A stretch of DNA of 64,000 bases from Mercurialis annua (GCF_937616625.2 NC_065570.1:10922001-10986000), one strand, 5' to 3'. Shown: positions 36,369 to 49,671, counted from the stretch's first letter. Numbers and translations are program-made. Notes: generated from the letters alone by a model not told the origin.

Positions 36369-37724
36369 TTAAATTCGGTGGTTTTGGTGGTGGTGGATCG
36401 GCGGAGGCGGCGGTGGAAGTGTGTTGAGTACGGTGGCTGTCGGTTGGAGATAAAAGAGGGAAAAGGAGATGCTCAACTAACTTTGAAAGTTATATTTGAA
36501 ATTTGTTGGGTTATGGTACAGTGCTGTGATGTATAGTTGTTTTCTTTCTTTCTCAGTCATATGTAGTAATCTTATAATATTATTATTCAAATGTGTAAAT
36601 AAGTAATAAATAAATTTATATAATCATCATCATTTTAATGACGTGTTATTATGTAATAAATTTAGTTCACGGATGATATGGTGGACCAAATTTATCTAAA
36701 AAAAATTTCCATAAATTTATTCCATTAATAAAGAGTAACTTACAATCTAACAAGAGTAGTATATGATCTTTTAATATTTGATTTAAAATACTAACAAAAA
36801 ATTCAAGATACAAATAAAAAATAAAATAAAATAAGACAAATCTAGACATCGATTCCATATAAGAGGACCGAACGAGAACTTGAGAGCAAAGTTCCGTTGA
36901 AGCGGATATTTCGATTTGTCTTTCCAATTTGATCGGCAATCCACTCGATCCGTTGAAATCTAGTATTTCTGATCCTCAAGAAGTTAGAACGACAACCTTC
37001 CTAAAAATCTTAAATCTATAAAAAAATTGACTATGAAGCTTGAACGATCTAGATATTGTTGAAAGATCTAAGAAAACAAACCTCAAAAAACATAAAATTA
37101 TAAACTTCCATTCAAGAAAAAAAAACTAGGATTCATATCGAATAAACTATCAAACGGATAATTTTATCAAAATAAAAATTAAGGCTATAAAAATTAAATA
37201 TTTATGGTAGAGAGGAAGTGAATTCCGATTGAGATCGGATAATTACCTTTTTTCACCCTTTAAGAGATAAAGTAAAGAAGAAGTTGTTTAGACAGAAGAG
37301 AGAGAGAAAAATTTTTAGAAAGAGAAATGATACACGTAAAGTTAGATTAGTTTGGTTCTTAATTGTGTAGAAATTTAGTTTTTGGTTCGATTTTTAAGAA
37401 TCAAAATAACCAAAAAAATGAATAAAAAAGTTATTTACTTTTTATGTTTTTATTTCTTAATGATAGTTGATACATAAATTATAAAGCGTACAATTTATAA
37501 ATATGTTAATAAATATAAAAGGAAACTTAGTAGAAAATAATTTTTAATATTTAAATTAAATTAAAACAAAAAAAATGAAAATACAATTTCTTTTTAATTT
37601 TTTAACAAATAGAACTTCTCAGTTCAATTTAATGCAATTTAAATATATAATTTAGTTCGATTTGATTTAAAAATTGAACAAATTTTAATTGATTGATTGT
37701 AAATCGAACCAACTGATATACAAC
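36369..37724. other. Upstream region of the GT14 gene and intergenic DNA
   Basis: Contains the promoter side of the GT14 gene, with a purine-rich leader directly upstream. At about 36555-36711 there is one arm of the MITE family found complete at 46063-46286 ('tttagttcacggatgatatggtgga'). Other small frames are not convincing. Confidence 0.45.
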
Positions 37725-40465
37725 TGTCACGACCCATTTTCATGAATCGCGACCGGCGCTAGGGTATGGGTATGGTTGTACCAAAACCCGTAGCTAGCCT
37801 TGCGGATAACCAATTTATAACATTTAAAACAATGTACCTGCATAAAACCACATGCTCGGGGGCAACCGAGACTTCAGCCTAGTCTAGCAGTACATAAAGC
37901 AATATATATATTTAAAGTACGCTTATCTCAGAATAATCTCCAACAGTATGACAATATAATATAAATACCATAAACACTGTAATCATGCCAAAAGCGATAA
38001 AGTAATAGTTGGACCAATCCAACAAACAATAGTCAAAACTATAAACGTAAGACTAAGACAAGAATAATATGAGACTACTACTGCGGTCTAAGAGTTTAAA
38101 ATAGTTCGACTCTTTTATTCTGAAAATAAAATAAAAATCTCCGAGAATGAAGAAACGGGGATCGACAAATGCTCAAATCATAAACCTGGAAAATTTGGGA
38201 AAACAACGGGGTCAGATTTACTGAGTAAAGTTTATATAACCATTTACATTTATTAAGTTGAAAACCTTTAAAAACGTTTAAATAAACATTTTCATTATGG
38301 ATTATCAATGAAACCCTAAACCACAATTCTAAATCCATTGTCGTGTCGGTGAGACGTATCTCAATAACCGATCCCCGACTATCACTTAATAAATAGTGAG
38401 CCCAGGAGACGTATCTTCCACCGGTGCCCTCACTAAGGTGAGACGTATCTCAAACCTACCTCATTACCATAATCATTACCGGTGCGCACGCAGTCCCGAT
38501 GATGCCCATCGAGTAGCACGTTCCAAATCAAATCCACAATGCCGAAAAACAGTTCGAAAGCTGTTTATACATATAAATATACAAAATATAACATTTTCTT
38601 AATAAAAAGGTAAATAGAGATATAAACTCACTGCTTGCTATTCCACGTGAAACTTGACAAGCAATCTAACTCTGGTTCGCCTCTGAAGTACGAACAGTCG
38701 ACGGGTCTAAATAAAATATTAAAATCATAATTAAAATCAGACCCTAACTTTAAAGAGTACTAGACACCATATAGGACCAGCACAACGCAAAACCAAGCCA
38801 CATTTAATAAACACTTATATTAAATGCATTCCAAATATAACCCAAGTTATAAAGTATAAATCATAATAGTTATATATATTAAATTACAATTCGAGTAATT
38901 TACTAAACAACTTAATTTAACCCAAGTTAAAATTCATATCAGTGAGTCAGCCGAGTTATTTAAAACTACCAAGCTTCTTCCCACTTGTCGGGCGACCACA
39001 GCCTAACCCAAAGCAAAATTTTATTAAATTTATAAACCCGAGTTTATAAATTAAAATGACTTAATAAAATAATTATCCATTTAAAAATAAAATTCAATGT
39101 TTTGCAATTTAAGTAACCTAAGTGACAACCCAAAACTTAACCATTTTAAGTTTATAAAAGTTTAGAGACTAAACTGTATTTTAGCCAATTTGATACCCGA
39201 AAACAAATTAATTACTTTTGTTATAATTAAACCAAAGCATAAAGTTTCTAACCCAAAAACTTACTTAATTAAGTTATAAAAACGTTCAGGGGTTAAATTG
39301 TAATTTAGCCAAATTCATGACAATTCGATATTCGAAATTAATTTAATTGCTCGTTTTCCGATATACTAATTTATAGGATAAACAAAATCCAAAAAGTTAT
39401 CCTATAGGTAAAACTTAACTTGAATACGCTTTTAGAAACTTTAGGGGCTAAATTGCAAATTAGCCAAATTGACATTTCGATTAAGTTTAAATATAATTAC
39501 CCGAGTAAATATATTAATTTATAAAATATTTATCGTTTACGCTTTACTAATTTATAAATCAAATCCAAATTCAAAAGTTAGAATCTAAATAATAACATTA
39601 ATGAATCTAACTTAAGTGATCTAATGGATTTAAACAAACTAATTGGTGACTTCAATGGCCATATAACCATCATCTTCAAATTAAACAAACAAGCCAATTC
39701 TTTGCTGTAACACAATATCAAACTTCAAAAAATCAAGCTCTATGATTTTTAACAAATCATGCTAATAATATAGATGATTCTCTATTAAACAACGACCATA
39801 GTGACCAACACAATACTAATCAAGATTATAAACCAAATGACAGTGACAATAACGAGGAAAAACGTTTCGTCCATGGCAGCAGAGAACCATGAACAACGGC
39901 GATACGAAATCGAAACGAACGGTACAACAATTATAACCTAAACGATTTCGACTAGAGACTATAAACATGTGGTATGCAACCTCGGCTCATGAAGGCATTC
40001 GGCAGAATTATATCATGAACATTGCGAAATCGAAACGGCGACGGAACGAGCAACTTATACGTACCTTAATCAATTTCGAAACGTAGCGATGATAGAGCTC
40101 GCTGAGTTGGTGTGGATCGACGAAGAACAATCGAAATATATCTAAAACAATAAGCTAGAAATCAAGAACCGTATTTGACGGTATCGTATAACGAAAGTGA
40201 AGGTATGAGAAGCAACAAGATTGCTTACTTGAAACGAATGGAGAAGGGGAGTTGATGATGAAGACTTTGATCTCAGAAACGTAGAGCGTGTAAGACAGCT
40301 AGGGTTGTGTTTTAAAGTGAAGAAAACTTAGGTTAGAAACCAAGATACGTGAACAGAATGCTATATAAGAGGAAGATGAAGTTTCTGCAGCTGTTTGTCT
40401 AATTAAGTTTAGAAGCATGGCCCTTGAATTCGTAAGAATGGGCTTATTAATCTTTCAAAAAGGAA

Positions 40466-41193
40466 GGGAAAAGTTGAAAAATACTTGATTTTATTAAAAT
40501 AATCTCAAAAATACTTATGTTCGTTTTTATTTGCGGACAATACTTACAAAAGAAAAAAAATTGCACCTAGCACTTGATTTAATAAAAACATTAGATCTAA
40601 CACTTAAAATCTTATTTTTCTAAACCCTAAACCCTAAACTATACTAAACCCTAAACCCTAAATCATGCTAAAGCCTAAACCCTAAACCCTAAACTCCAAA
40701 CTCTAAACCCTAAAACATGCTAAACCCTAAACCCTAAACTCCAAACTCTAAACCCTAAAACATGCTAAATCCTAAACCCTAAATTTTAAATTTTAAATCC
40801 TAAACCCTAAATCATGCTAAACCCTAAATCCTAAATCATGCTAAACCCTATATCCTAAATCTTAAACCCTAAACCCTAAATCATGCTAAACCCTAACCCT
40901 AAAATCATAAACTCTAAACCCCTAAAATCCTAAAATCTAAATTCTAAATCTTAAAAAAATGGAGTTAAATGTTGGATGAATAAAAAAAATGAAGTTAAAT
41001 GTTGGACGAAATAAAAATGTTGGGTTAAGTGTTGGATGAAATAAAAAGGTAAAATCAAGTGCTGGATGAAATAAAAAGGTGAAATCAAGTGCTAAATGAA
41101 ATAAAAAGGTGAAATTAAGTGTTGACAGAAAAAAAAAGATGCTCAAGTATTTTTGGAATTATTTTTGATAATCAAGTGCTGAGTCTAATTTCC
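40466..41193. mobile_element. Foldback element carrying telomere-like repeats
   Basis: Arms begin GGGAAAAGTTGAAAAATACT and, inverted from the right, GGAAATTAGACTCAGCACTT. Both arms contain 'cacttgatt' and 'caaaaatactt(a/g)'. Direct repeats TCAAAAAGGAA flank it (40455-40465, 41194-41204), which would contain a 9-bp Mutator-type duplication. The interior is the telomere-like array plus a short ATGTTGGATGAAATAAAA-type tandem repeat (about 40960-41130). It lies inside the solo LTR. Confidence 0.75.
40618..40945. repeat. Interstitial telomere-like (TTTAGGG)n repeats
   Basis: About 330 bp dominated by AAACCCTAAACCCTAAA, the plant telomere unit, broken at intervals by TCATGCT or CTCCAAACT. The degenerate, interrupted pattern shows it is not a live chromosome end. 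Confidence 0.92.
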
Positions 41194-41668
41194 TCAAAAA
41201 GGAATGGCCATATAATGTTGATCCAATACAATAATAAGGCATGCATGGGCCTTTATATACGTGAACCATAAGGAGAATTGCATATGAATGCATGGCTCTT
41301 TTTTTTTTTTAAAATCAAAATAAATACTTAATATATTTAATTTAATAATAATAATAATAATCTACCTAAACCTTGACGGAATACAAAATTTAAAATATAA
41401 ATTTGAAATAATTTAAAATAATAAAAAGAAAAAAATACGGGATATTACAACAACCTGGGCGGAAGATGGAAATTTAAAAAATGTCAAATTAGTGTTTTAT
41501 GTACTCCTACTTTTCAAATTAATCTTTTTTTATTTAAAATTTTGAATAGTTATTAATTATTTAATTGATTAATAATCATATATAGCATATTAGTTATTAT
41601 GAAACATATTCCAAAGAAATTTTAAAAACATAATAAATTATGACTATACTAAATAAAAGAGGAAATTT

Positions 41669-42428
41669 TTAAGGTTATCTATTTTGAGACTTAATTACTA
41701 CAGTACCAAATTTTTGGACTCCTTTTCATCTCATACCTTTTGTATTTGTCAAAATGACCTTGTTTAAGTGTTTAATTTCAAAAATACATTATTTAATTTT
41801 TACGTTTGATATAATTTTTTTATTGATTTTTTTGTGGTATTTTTTTTTTGTGTTTTATGGTGTTTTTCAATGATGTTTTTACTGTGTATTATTAGCAAAA
41901 CAACCATAAAAAGTAAATAAATTTGTTGTATATGAAATCAGTAGCATCAAAATAATAGAATAATTATATTAACAAGAGAACAATACATCTATTATAATTT
42001 GTGTACAAAAAATCATAAAAAATCTAAGTAATCACAAAAAATCTAAAAGACGGCGTCGAAGATATCATTGGAATAAAGACAATATGGAAAAAATTAGCGG
42101 AAAAAAAAGACGTCAAAAAATCCACCAGAAGAAAGACGACGATGAAAAAACAACTGAAACAACACAGGTTTCTTGTGCTTGTAAATCGGAAAAAAAATGA
42201 TGATGAGCGTTCTCTAATGTGACTAATGACATAGATTAAAAACTAGATATTTGAGAGGAAGAAAGGAAAAGAGAGATTTGAAAGAAATGAGGCTGCGTAA
42301 TTGTGTTGTGAGAATGAAGTCCTAATTACGAAAAAAAGTATTTTTAAAATTATTTTTCAAAACAATGTAGTTCGGAGAATAAGGAAAAAATAGGTGAAAT
42401 TGTGTAATTACTTTCCAAAGATAGGTTA
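41669..42428. mobile_element. Probable foldback element
   Basis: Left 'aaggttatctattttgag.cttaattac' pairs with the inverted right 'aacctatctttgga..gtaattac', and the pairing resumes through 'cttttcatctc' / 'cttattctccg' and 'caaaaatac' / 'taaaaatac'. The arms are diverged and no target duplication was found. Confidence 0.5.
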
Positions 42429-42545
42429 GTTTCAAAATAATACCTAAATAAAATCTAAGTATCAATTTGTCTGCAAACTACTACATCAACTAATACTAAA
42501 ATTAATTATTTATCAATTGCCTCCTTCATTAATAAGATTAAATTA

Positions 42546-43936
42546 GGCTTAATCACCAAAAAATGTCAAACCTATACGTCTTGTGTTAATTATAGACAAA
42601 TCTTTTAAAATCACCAGATTTAGCCAAACCTTATATGTTCTGTTTCTTTTTTAGCCATTATTGAATCGAACCGGTTTTTTTGACACCGTGTCGTCCACGT
42701 CACCGCCAACTAAGCAATTGGCTGGCATGGCAGCTGAAATATTTAAATAAGGTTTGGCTATAACTGACACAAAATGCATAGGTTTGGTATTTTTTTGTGA
42801 ATAAAACTAATTTTAAAATTAAATAATTAAATGATTAATTTTATTATAATAAAATTCATATATATTTAAAATATAATATTTTTATTTAACATTAATTAAA
42901 ATTAATTTATTTTTTTACTAAATTTAAATAATTTGTTTTTACATATTTGATGGATATATAATTAATTTAAATTCTATTAAAAACAAAAAATGTCATATTC
43001 ATCTTGAAATTTATTTTTCTTAAATTCCAGTCATCGGTTTTTTGACACCGCCGCCGTTTGAGACCTGATTGTTCGTCTTCCGACGAACAATCTGAGAGTA
43101 ATATACACAACAAACATACGACAGTGTTTATAATTCAACTATAAACATATAAACATAAAAATAATCACTGAATAGACTGATTATTTAAAGGACGAGTGTA
43201 ATTATTTTTTTATTTTTTTTTCTTTAAAAAAGTGAAGCTCATTGTGGTGTAATCAATATATATCATGATGTTTATAATCATAAACGCATATGTCATTTTA
43301 CTCGGCATAGCCAAAAACTTATTTTAATTTACACATAACTATTTTATTTATTACCTAAACCCAGTTATAACAAGATCTCAACAACATTAAAAATAATAAA
43401 TCAAGTTCAAAATCATCATGAATATTAAAACCTTTCACCAAATTTAATTCAACATTAATTCGTAAGTAATACATTAATTCATTTTTTTAAATTATATATT
43501 CATTAAAATATATTATAATATAAATTTATTAGATTTAATTAGGTTTAATTAAATTAATTTTAATTAGTATTAAATATGAAATATTAATTATTTTTAAATA
43601 TATATAAATTTTATAAATGAAGTAATTAATTTACTAATTATTAAATTTTAAAATTGGCTTGAATTTAAAATTAGGTTTATTCACCCAAAAAATACCAAAC
43701 CTATTTTTTTTATGTCAGTTATAGCCAAACCTTATTTAAATATTTCAGCTGTCATGTCAGCCAATTGCTTAGTTGGCGGTGACGTGGACGACACAGTGTC
43801 AGAAAAACCGGTTCTATTCAAAAATGGCTAAAAAAGAAATAGAACATATAAGTTTTGGCTAAATCTAGTGATTTTTAAAGGTTTGGCTATAATTGACACA
43901 AAACGTATATGTTTGATATTTTTTGGTGATTAAACC
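42546..43936. mobile_element. Composite long-TIR element, 9-bp TSD
   Basis: A 1391-bp element with a perfect 9-bp duplication ATTAAATTA (42537-42545, 43937-43945). The left end GGCTTAATCACCAAAAAATG matches the inverted right end GGTTTAATCACCAAAAAATA for about 250 bp. Each arm (42546-42800 and about 43677-43936) is itself a foldback unit, with 'ccaaacctat..' at one end and '..ataggtttgg' at the other. The spacer of about 870 bp has no gene. Features are those of Mutator-like MITEs. Confidence 0.85.
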
Positions 43937-43945
43937 ATTAAATTA

Positions 43946-44786
43946 ATGTTATAAAGAGCTTAATTGACATAAATAAAATCTCTATTTATTTTTAATATAA
44001 ATTAATTTAAAATCAAATAAAAATATATAAAAATTAATTAATAAAAATTTTAAATGCTAATAAATAAGTAAATATAAAAATTAGCATAATATATTTGACA
44101 ACAATCAATTTTAATTATTTATTAAACAAATTTTTATAATGTATAGAAAAATCAACTATAAATAATTATAGATTATATATATGTTACAAATTAATGAAGA
44201 AATTACAAATATATAACTATTGATAGAGGAAGGAGAATGGCATGAACACTAGCAACATGTAAATCAAGTAAGAAGTCATCAGAAAAGTCATAGGACTCTT
44301 GGAGCGTTACCAAATTAGTTGGAAAAAAGAGTTTGGATAATTCTTGAGATCCTTTAGCAACTTTTAGAAAACCTTCTGACATCACATAGATCGATAGCAG
44401 ATAGGAAAAAAAAAATTATAAGATGAATGGATAATATAAAAAATTTAAGCTGGTCAGTGTTATATATTTTAAAGTCTAAAAATTATACTACTAATAAATT
44501 TTTTTTTAAGATTTAAAATAATAAAATAGTTAGCTGCTCACCATAAACTCTTCCTAAATCTGCCCCTGAAGCGATGAACAACAAACAAAAAATGAAGAAA
44601 GAAAAGCGAGGAAGAAAATGAAGACTTAATGCAAAGGGCGCTTCAAAAAAATTAAATAAACAGAAAGAAAAATGATAACAAAGTAGATACAAAATGAATG
44701 ATCTACAAAAGAGTTAACTTTATTACTTCTCACAGTTTATACTATTATTTTTATTTTTACTAGTTCAATTTACATTATTATCTTTA
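43946..44786. other. AT-rich intergenic DNA
   Basis: A 60-codon minus-strand frame at 44203-44385 has no recognisable domain and is not called. Nothing else was seen. Confidence 0.45.
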
Positions 44787-45342
44787 TCTATACTATATAT
44801 AAAAGCACGGATGGGGGGGGACATGCAAATTTACTGAATAATCCTTTTTAATTTATTACTGAATAAAGATTTTATAGTCATTAACTAATTAGTTATTTAA
44901 TTAATCACTATTTTAATTAAAGTCCTAATTAGAATAGGTAGCTAAATTATCTCCAATTTACTTTTTAGTATGTAAAAAATAACTAAATTGTCTCCAAATT
45001 AGTAGGAATACCTATCTTTTAGTTTGATTTAACTACAAAATTAAAATACTATATTCGGTCAATATATAATTATTTAAATTTCTATCTTATTATTTTTAAA
45101 GATATTATTAATAAAATTAAATTAATTATTTAATTATGGTTATTATAAAAGTAAAAGAAGAATAAATTCACTATGAAAAAAAACTTAATAGCCTAATATA
45201 TTATATTAACTTTTACAAATTTTTTTAACTAATTTAATATTAATTATAAATAAAAAATTGATATAATTATAATAAATTTACTAATATATACATTGACGAG
45301 TTACGTTACGAGCCACGTGCATAGCACGTAATGCGAAACTAG
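44787..45342 (+). mobile_element. Small non-autonomous Helitron
   Basis: Starts TCTATACTATATATAAAAGC and ends ...GCGAAACTAG, inserted exactly between A (44786) and T (45343), the Helitron rule. A 3' hairpin ACGTGC-ATA-GCACGT (45315-45329) lies nine bases before the CTAG terminus. There is no Rep/helicase gene, so it depended on another element. No captured gene fragment was recognised. Confidence 0.85.
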
Positions 45343-46062
45343 TTAATTTAAGTATTGGAGTGGACTATAGACCTAAAAATCAATGTCTATATACTTTTTT
45401 TTATCATTGTAGACCGTCATCCGTCTCTAGGACCTGCGGCATCCGAATCTCAATATTCATAGGACCACCCACCCCATCTCGGAATCTATTTGAAAGGCAA
45501 AATCTGCGCCACACTATAAACAATAGGAAAAAAATGGTTAAAATATTTATAGCAAATATTCAATCCTTTTTTTTTTTTTTTTGAGAATTCAACCCTTTTT
45601 CCAAATACACTATTTCAAAATTATTGACTAGAGTTGAAATTTATAATTTAAAATGTATAACAACTAAGAATTATGAATCACTTGATTAGAGTATCATGGA
45701 GGAATCAAGAACACAAAGACCATAATGCCACAAAGTGAAAATCACATGATGTCTTCCATATGGGTTTTGCTTCATATCCAATCTAAGGCAGCAATAGGGG
45801 ACATTTATTAGTTGAGATGGACCTTTGAATGAAACCCTTCTTATTCAATAAAAAATAAAAAATAATGCTAAGTAAGTCAAAATGAGTAAATAGATGGAGA
45901 AGCTATGGCCGTTGGATCAGTTTTCTCTTCTTCCCCTTTATTTCAGGGTCATAATTGACGGCTAATTTTTAACAACTTACTAGTATTTCCTTTCTTCACC
46001 GGATTGCAAATCTAATTAGATTGCATTACTTGGCTACGAAATATGGCCTCCATTTTATAGCT
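45343..46062. other. Intergenic DNA, nothing firm
   Basis: The 74-codon plus frame at 45360-45584 shows no domain. A 16-base T run lies near 45567. Confidence 0.45.
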
Positions 46063-46286
46063 GAAAAATTCTTATGTAGAATCAATTCATCACGTTATAT
46101 ATGGACTAAACCAATTATATTATAATATCTCATTAAAATGAGGGTATTTTTGTAATTTTGTTTGTTATTTACATACATTTTTGAATAATAATATTACAAG
46201 AATGCTCTCATTTTAATGAGTTGTTATGATATGATTGGCTTAGTTCACAGATGACGTGGTGGACTGAGCCTACCTAAAAAATTTTC
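46063..46286. mobile_element. Short MITE, probable Mutator type
   Basis: A 224-bp almost complete inverted repeat: GAAAAATTCTTATGTAG at the left pairs with the right end, and CAATTATATTATAATATCTC with CAATCATATCATAACAACTC. Flanking 9-mers TTTATAGCT and TTCATAGCT differ by one base. A partial relative lies upstream of the GT14 gene at about 36555-36711. Confidence 0.75.
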
Positions 46287-47782
46287 TTCATAGCTATATT
46301 AAAAAAGCAAATGTCTAAAAATCAAAAGAAGAAAAAAATGTCTTATTAAATAATCAAATGATTTGAAAATTACAACATTCCACATATATAACTTAGGGAT
46401 ATAAGAAATATAAAATTTTAAAGATGATAAAATTTAATCTGATTTGTTAATTTGATCGGATTCAAAATGTTATCTATATGTTTACTTTAAATAATAATTA
46501 GACTTTTTACACAAATTAGGTCCAATAATGGATGACTTAATATGTCATAGTTTTCTAAATTTCAAACTTTTTATTTGACGCATATTTGACTTAAATTTAG
46601 AATAATATTAATATTAGTTTTTTTATATTCTTTAATAAATAATATTTTTGAATCAAATTTAATCTGAAACTTACAAGAAATTAAAATTTAATCTGAATCA
46701 AATTTACTCATCTCCGTATTTATAGAGCTAATTAATTGAAGAATTTCCATGGAAACGGAAAATTTACTACTCATCGCTGCCTCTAATAAAAACATTAGAT
46801 TCGAATCATCGAGATTCCAATTAAACAAAAAAAAAAGAGCTTGTGATGTGAATGCACACATATATTATACACCTATTCATTGAGTATGGTGAGTTGTCAT
46901 GCTGTCACATAACGACCTAATTGTTGATTAATTATTGTACCCAAAATTATAGATGAGCTATAAAATGAATTTATATAGCTTAGACTCAAATTATCCTAAT
47001 TTTAAAAGACTAATGTACTTATTCACTCACAGGCCAATCAATTTAATAAAAAATTAACAAAAATATGATACATCAATTTTTAAATTTTAAGTAAATTTAT
47101 ATAAATTGATTAGTTATACAGTTAAACCGATTTAATAATATACTAATTTATGCAATTTTTATATTCAAATTGATTAAACCACACTTTATTTTTTTTAAAA
47201 TCAAAGCGGACTAGTTTTTGATTTATAGTCGAACCGGTCGGTACAGTTCTTAAAATGTTGCTAACTATAAATTCGGAATTAAACATTTTTACAGTTATCG
47301 AATTATAACTTTTTATAAAATAACTATCGAACTATAAAAAATTATATAATAATTACCGAATTATAGTACGGAAACTTTAAAAACATTTGAGTATATCAAG
47401 TCGATATATTGCTTAAGTAATCACAATTATGACAGTCGGAAAGTTATAGAATAAATAAAAGAAAATGCACTTTTCTTTTTTAAAAGTAAGAAAACGCAAA
47501 TAAAAAATAGAGAAGATTCAATTATATGCCGAACTTTATCTAGCTTTTTGTGACTTCAATTATATACCAAACCCATTAGTTTGAGCAAATAAAGATCAAA
47601 TAAAAATCAAATCCAATTCCTCAAACAAAAAATATATACAATTCTGTCTGTGATTACTGATCTCTAATTTCTAAAAAAAATCAATTTCTTGCAAGATATA
47701 TAATTCTCAGCAGCACTCAGATTTTTTTTCCTTTTGAAACCCAAAAAAAAAGACAAAATTTCAAATACAAAACAAGATCTTG
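46287..47782. other. Intergenic DNA 3' of the first ATL gene
   Basis: AT-rich, with no open frame or bounded repeat that I can support. Confidence 0.45.
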
Positions 47783-48349
47783 TCAAACCAAATTGGCAGC
47801 ATCAGGCAAACCTTGGTGAAAATCAGAATTCTGATCTCTCGATCTCGACGAAGAAACATTACCAGGTCGCTTACCGCTTGGAACAGAAGCACGACAAACC
47901 GGACAATTCGAGTGAGAATTCAGCCACAAATCAATACAAGAAGCATGAAACGAATGCTTACAGCCACTCAACTGTTTAATGTCTTCACCATCACCAAAAC
48001 CTGACAAACAAACCGGACACTCACTACCAACATCTTTCACATGCGTTTCTTTCTGATACTTAACCTCAGACGAAACAACTTCTTTGTTACTTCCCCCTGT
48101 CGGGTTATTCCCGTCGCCACCGCCATCGTTCTCGTCAGAATCGGAGGTGCTACTCCGCCCCCGTCGGCTCCTGAAGGGGCTGGGGGGGCACTTGATAGAG
48201 AAAAAGAACGTGTAGATCAAGGCAGGGATGGTTATAACAGCTACTAAAGCAAGAATAAATTCAAGAGGGGATAAGTCTACACTTCTTGGTGATGAAGGGA
48301 AAGGTGGTGGATCAGGAGCTATGAAAATGGTGGGTGTGTGTTGCTCCAT
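47783..48349 (-). CDS. ATL33-like: ATL-type RING-H2 E3 ubiquitin ligase
   Basis: Intronless 188-residue protein, typical of ATL ligases, which sit in endomembranes or plasma membrane and transfer ubiquitin from an E2. One hydrophobic segment (about 29-50) is followed by a basic patch (RSRRGR), an acidic and Gly/Asn-rich linker, and the RING-H2 finger: C111, C114, C130, H132, H135, C138, C149, C152 with spacing C-X2-C-X15-C-X-H-X2-H-X2-C-X10-C-X2-C and the E2-contact Trp142 ([14 protein letters not shown]). Many ATLs have Pro before the third Cys; here it is Gly. Similarity to Arabidopsis ATL33 is suggested mainly by its position near the GT14 and Dof genes. The substrate is unknown. Confidence 0.93.
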   Translation of the reverse strand: MEQHTPTIFIAPDPPPFPSSPRSVDLSPLEFILALVAVITIPALIYTFFFSIKCPPSPFRSRRGRSSTSDSDENDGGGDGNNPTGGSNKEVVSSEVKYQKETHVKDVGSECPVCLSGFGDGEDIKQLSGCKHSFHASCIDLWLNSHSNCPVCRASVPSGKRPGNVSSSRSRDQNSDFHQGLPDAANLV

Positions 48350-49339
48350 GAAAATGAAGGGAGAAGATAGATTTTTTAAAAAATTTAGGTTTTTTTTTTC
48401 TTTGTTTAAAGCATTGTTGGAGAGAGACTAGAGAGGTGGTTGGAAATTTTAGGGGAGACAATTATTGAAGAGGAAAAATGGGGAAAGTAAAGACAAAAGT
48501 TCATCTAACATCACTCATGCTATGTGGGTTAGTAGCTCCAAACTCATTTTTGGAATATTAGCTTGGAAAATATAAAATTGAATTTGGAATATGATATTGA
48601 TAAGAGTTAAATGATTTTCCGGGACCACGTCACTACTTTTTATTAAAAATTAATTTGATACCTTGTATTATAAAAAGTTAATAATCCATACTTTTTTTTT
48701 AATAATCGGGGATGTAAAACACTTGTGGTACGATTTTGATAATTTGCTACCCAACATTTATACTATTTGAGTTACAGTGTGTTGGTTAATAATTCATATT
48801 TTAAATTATTGAAATTAAGACTAAAAATGCAAATATATTAAAATTCAGAGGAAATCACACCATTTATAGAAATAAATAAAAATAATTATAAAAGTACCTA
48901 TTGCCTTTTTTTATTTATAAAAATATTTAGTTGATAAAAAATAATTACAAAAATACCGAAAAATAAAAAATAATTACAAACATACGGTGTATAATGTTGA
49001 TAATATAAAATAAAATTTATAACAACATTACACCACATCGTATACTAAAAAAATTAAACCAACAATATACAAATTATTTGGTTCACATAACTATAATAAA
49101 AATACATATAAAAAAGTGTGTATGTTATCAACTAGAAGATATGTAAAAATATTATAATCGATATACTGAAAATACACTGAAATTATACCAATATTAAACC
49201 AAATACTGTTTTTAAATTCTCTGGTTCATAGTTTTAATATACCAACATTATGCTGACATTATACACACGGTATTTTTTATTTTAATATACCAAAATATAA
49301 TTCTCTGGTTCATATCTTAACCTTAATTAAATAAATGAA
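48350..49339. other. Upstream of the first ATL gene, nothing firm
   Basis: The promoter side of the ATL gene followed by AT-rich DNA with loosely repeated 'attatacaccacg / acggtgtataatgtt' phrases. No element ends were identified. Confidence 0.45.
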
Positions 49340-49671
49340 ATATATTTGATTGCGCAATATAAATTTATATAGATAATAATGATCAATCCTAAAAAGAAGT
49401 GATGTTTTACAAGAATTATATTTTATCCACATTATAAAGCAGGCAATATAGAACTCAAAACAACCTCAAAATGAAATCTTATTACTGCATTGAGTCAAAA
49501 TGATGTGAATTGGAGCAATTAAAACTCGATATAATGAATATATACAGAAAATCAGAAGAGATGACTATAATAAAAATGAAATAAGCATCTCAAGTTTCAC
49601 ATGCACAAGCAGCAGCATCCACTTTACAAAAATCATACTAATTACCCAAGTAGCACATAAGCGAAATTATG

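Larger units (their letters stand above)
37725..41449 (-). mobile_element. Solo LTR with nested insertion
   Basis: Begins TGTCACGACCCATTTTC and ends GGGATATTACA on the plus strand, like the LTRs at 6761-15994, and is flanked by a perfect 5-bp duplication ACAAC (37720-37724, 41450-41454). A single LTR with its own target duplication is what remains after LTR-LTR recombination. It is 3725 bp, about 3.0 kb without the insertion at 40466-41193. Within 39090-39500 a loosely repeated phrase ('agggactaaattgcaaattagccaa' type) occurs about three times. No open frame is supported. Confidence 0.93.

Noticed and set aside
40618..40945. A true telomere or chromosome end
   Set aside because: Repeats are degenerate, interrupted and flanked on both sides by unique sequence and transposon arms.
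44203..44385. A 60-codon minus-strand frame, possible small gene
   Set aside because: No domain, no neighbours in support, AT-rich surroundings; length is expected by chance.
47734..48431. Plus-strand frames over the first ATL gene
   Set aside because: Antisense shadows of a well-supported RING-H2 coding sequence.
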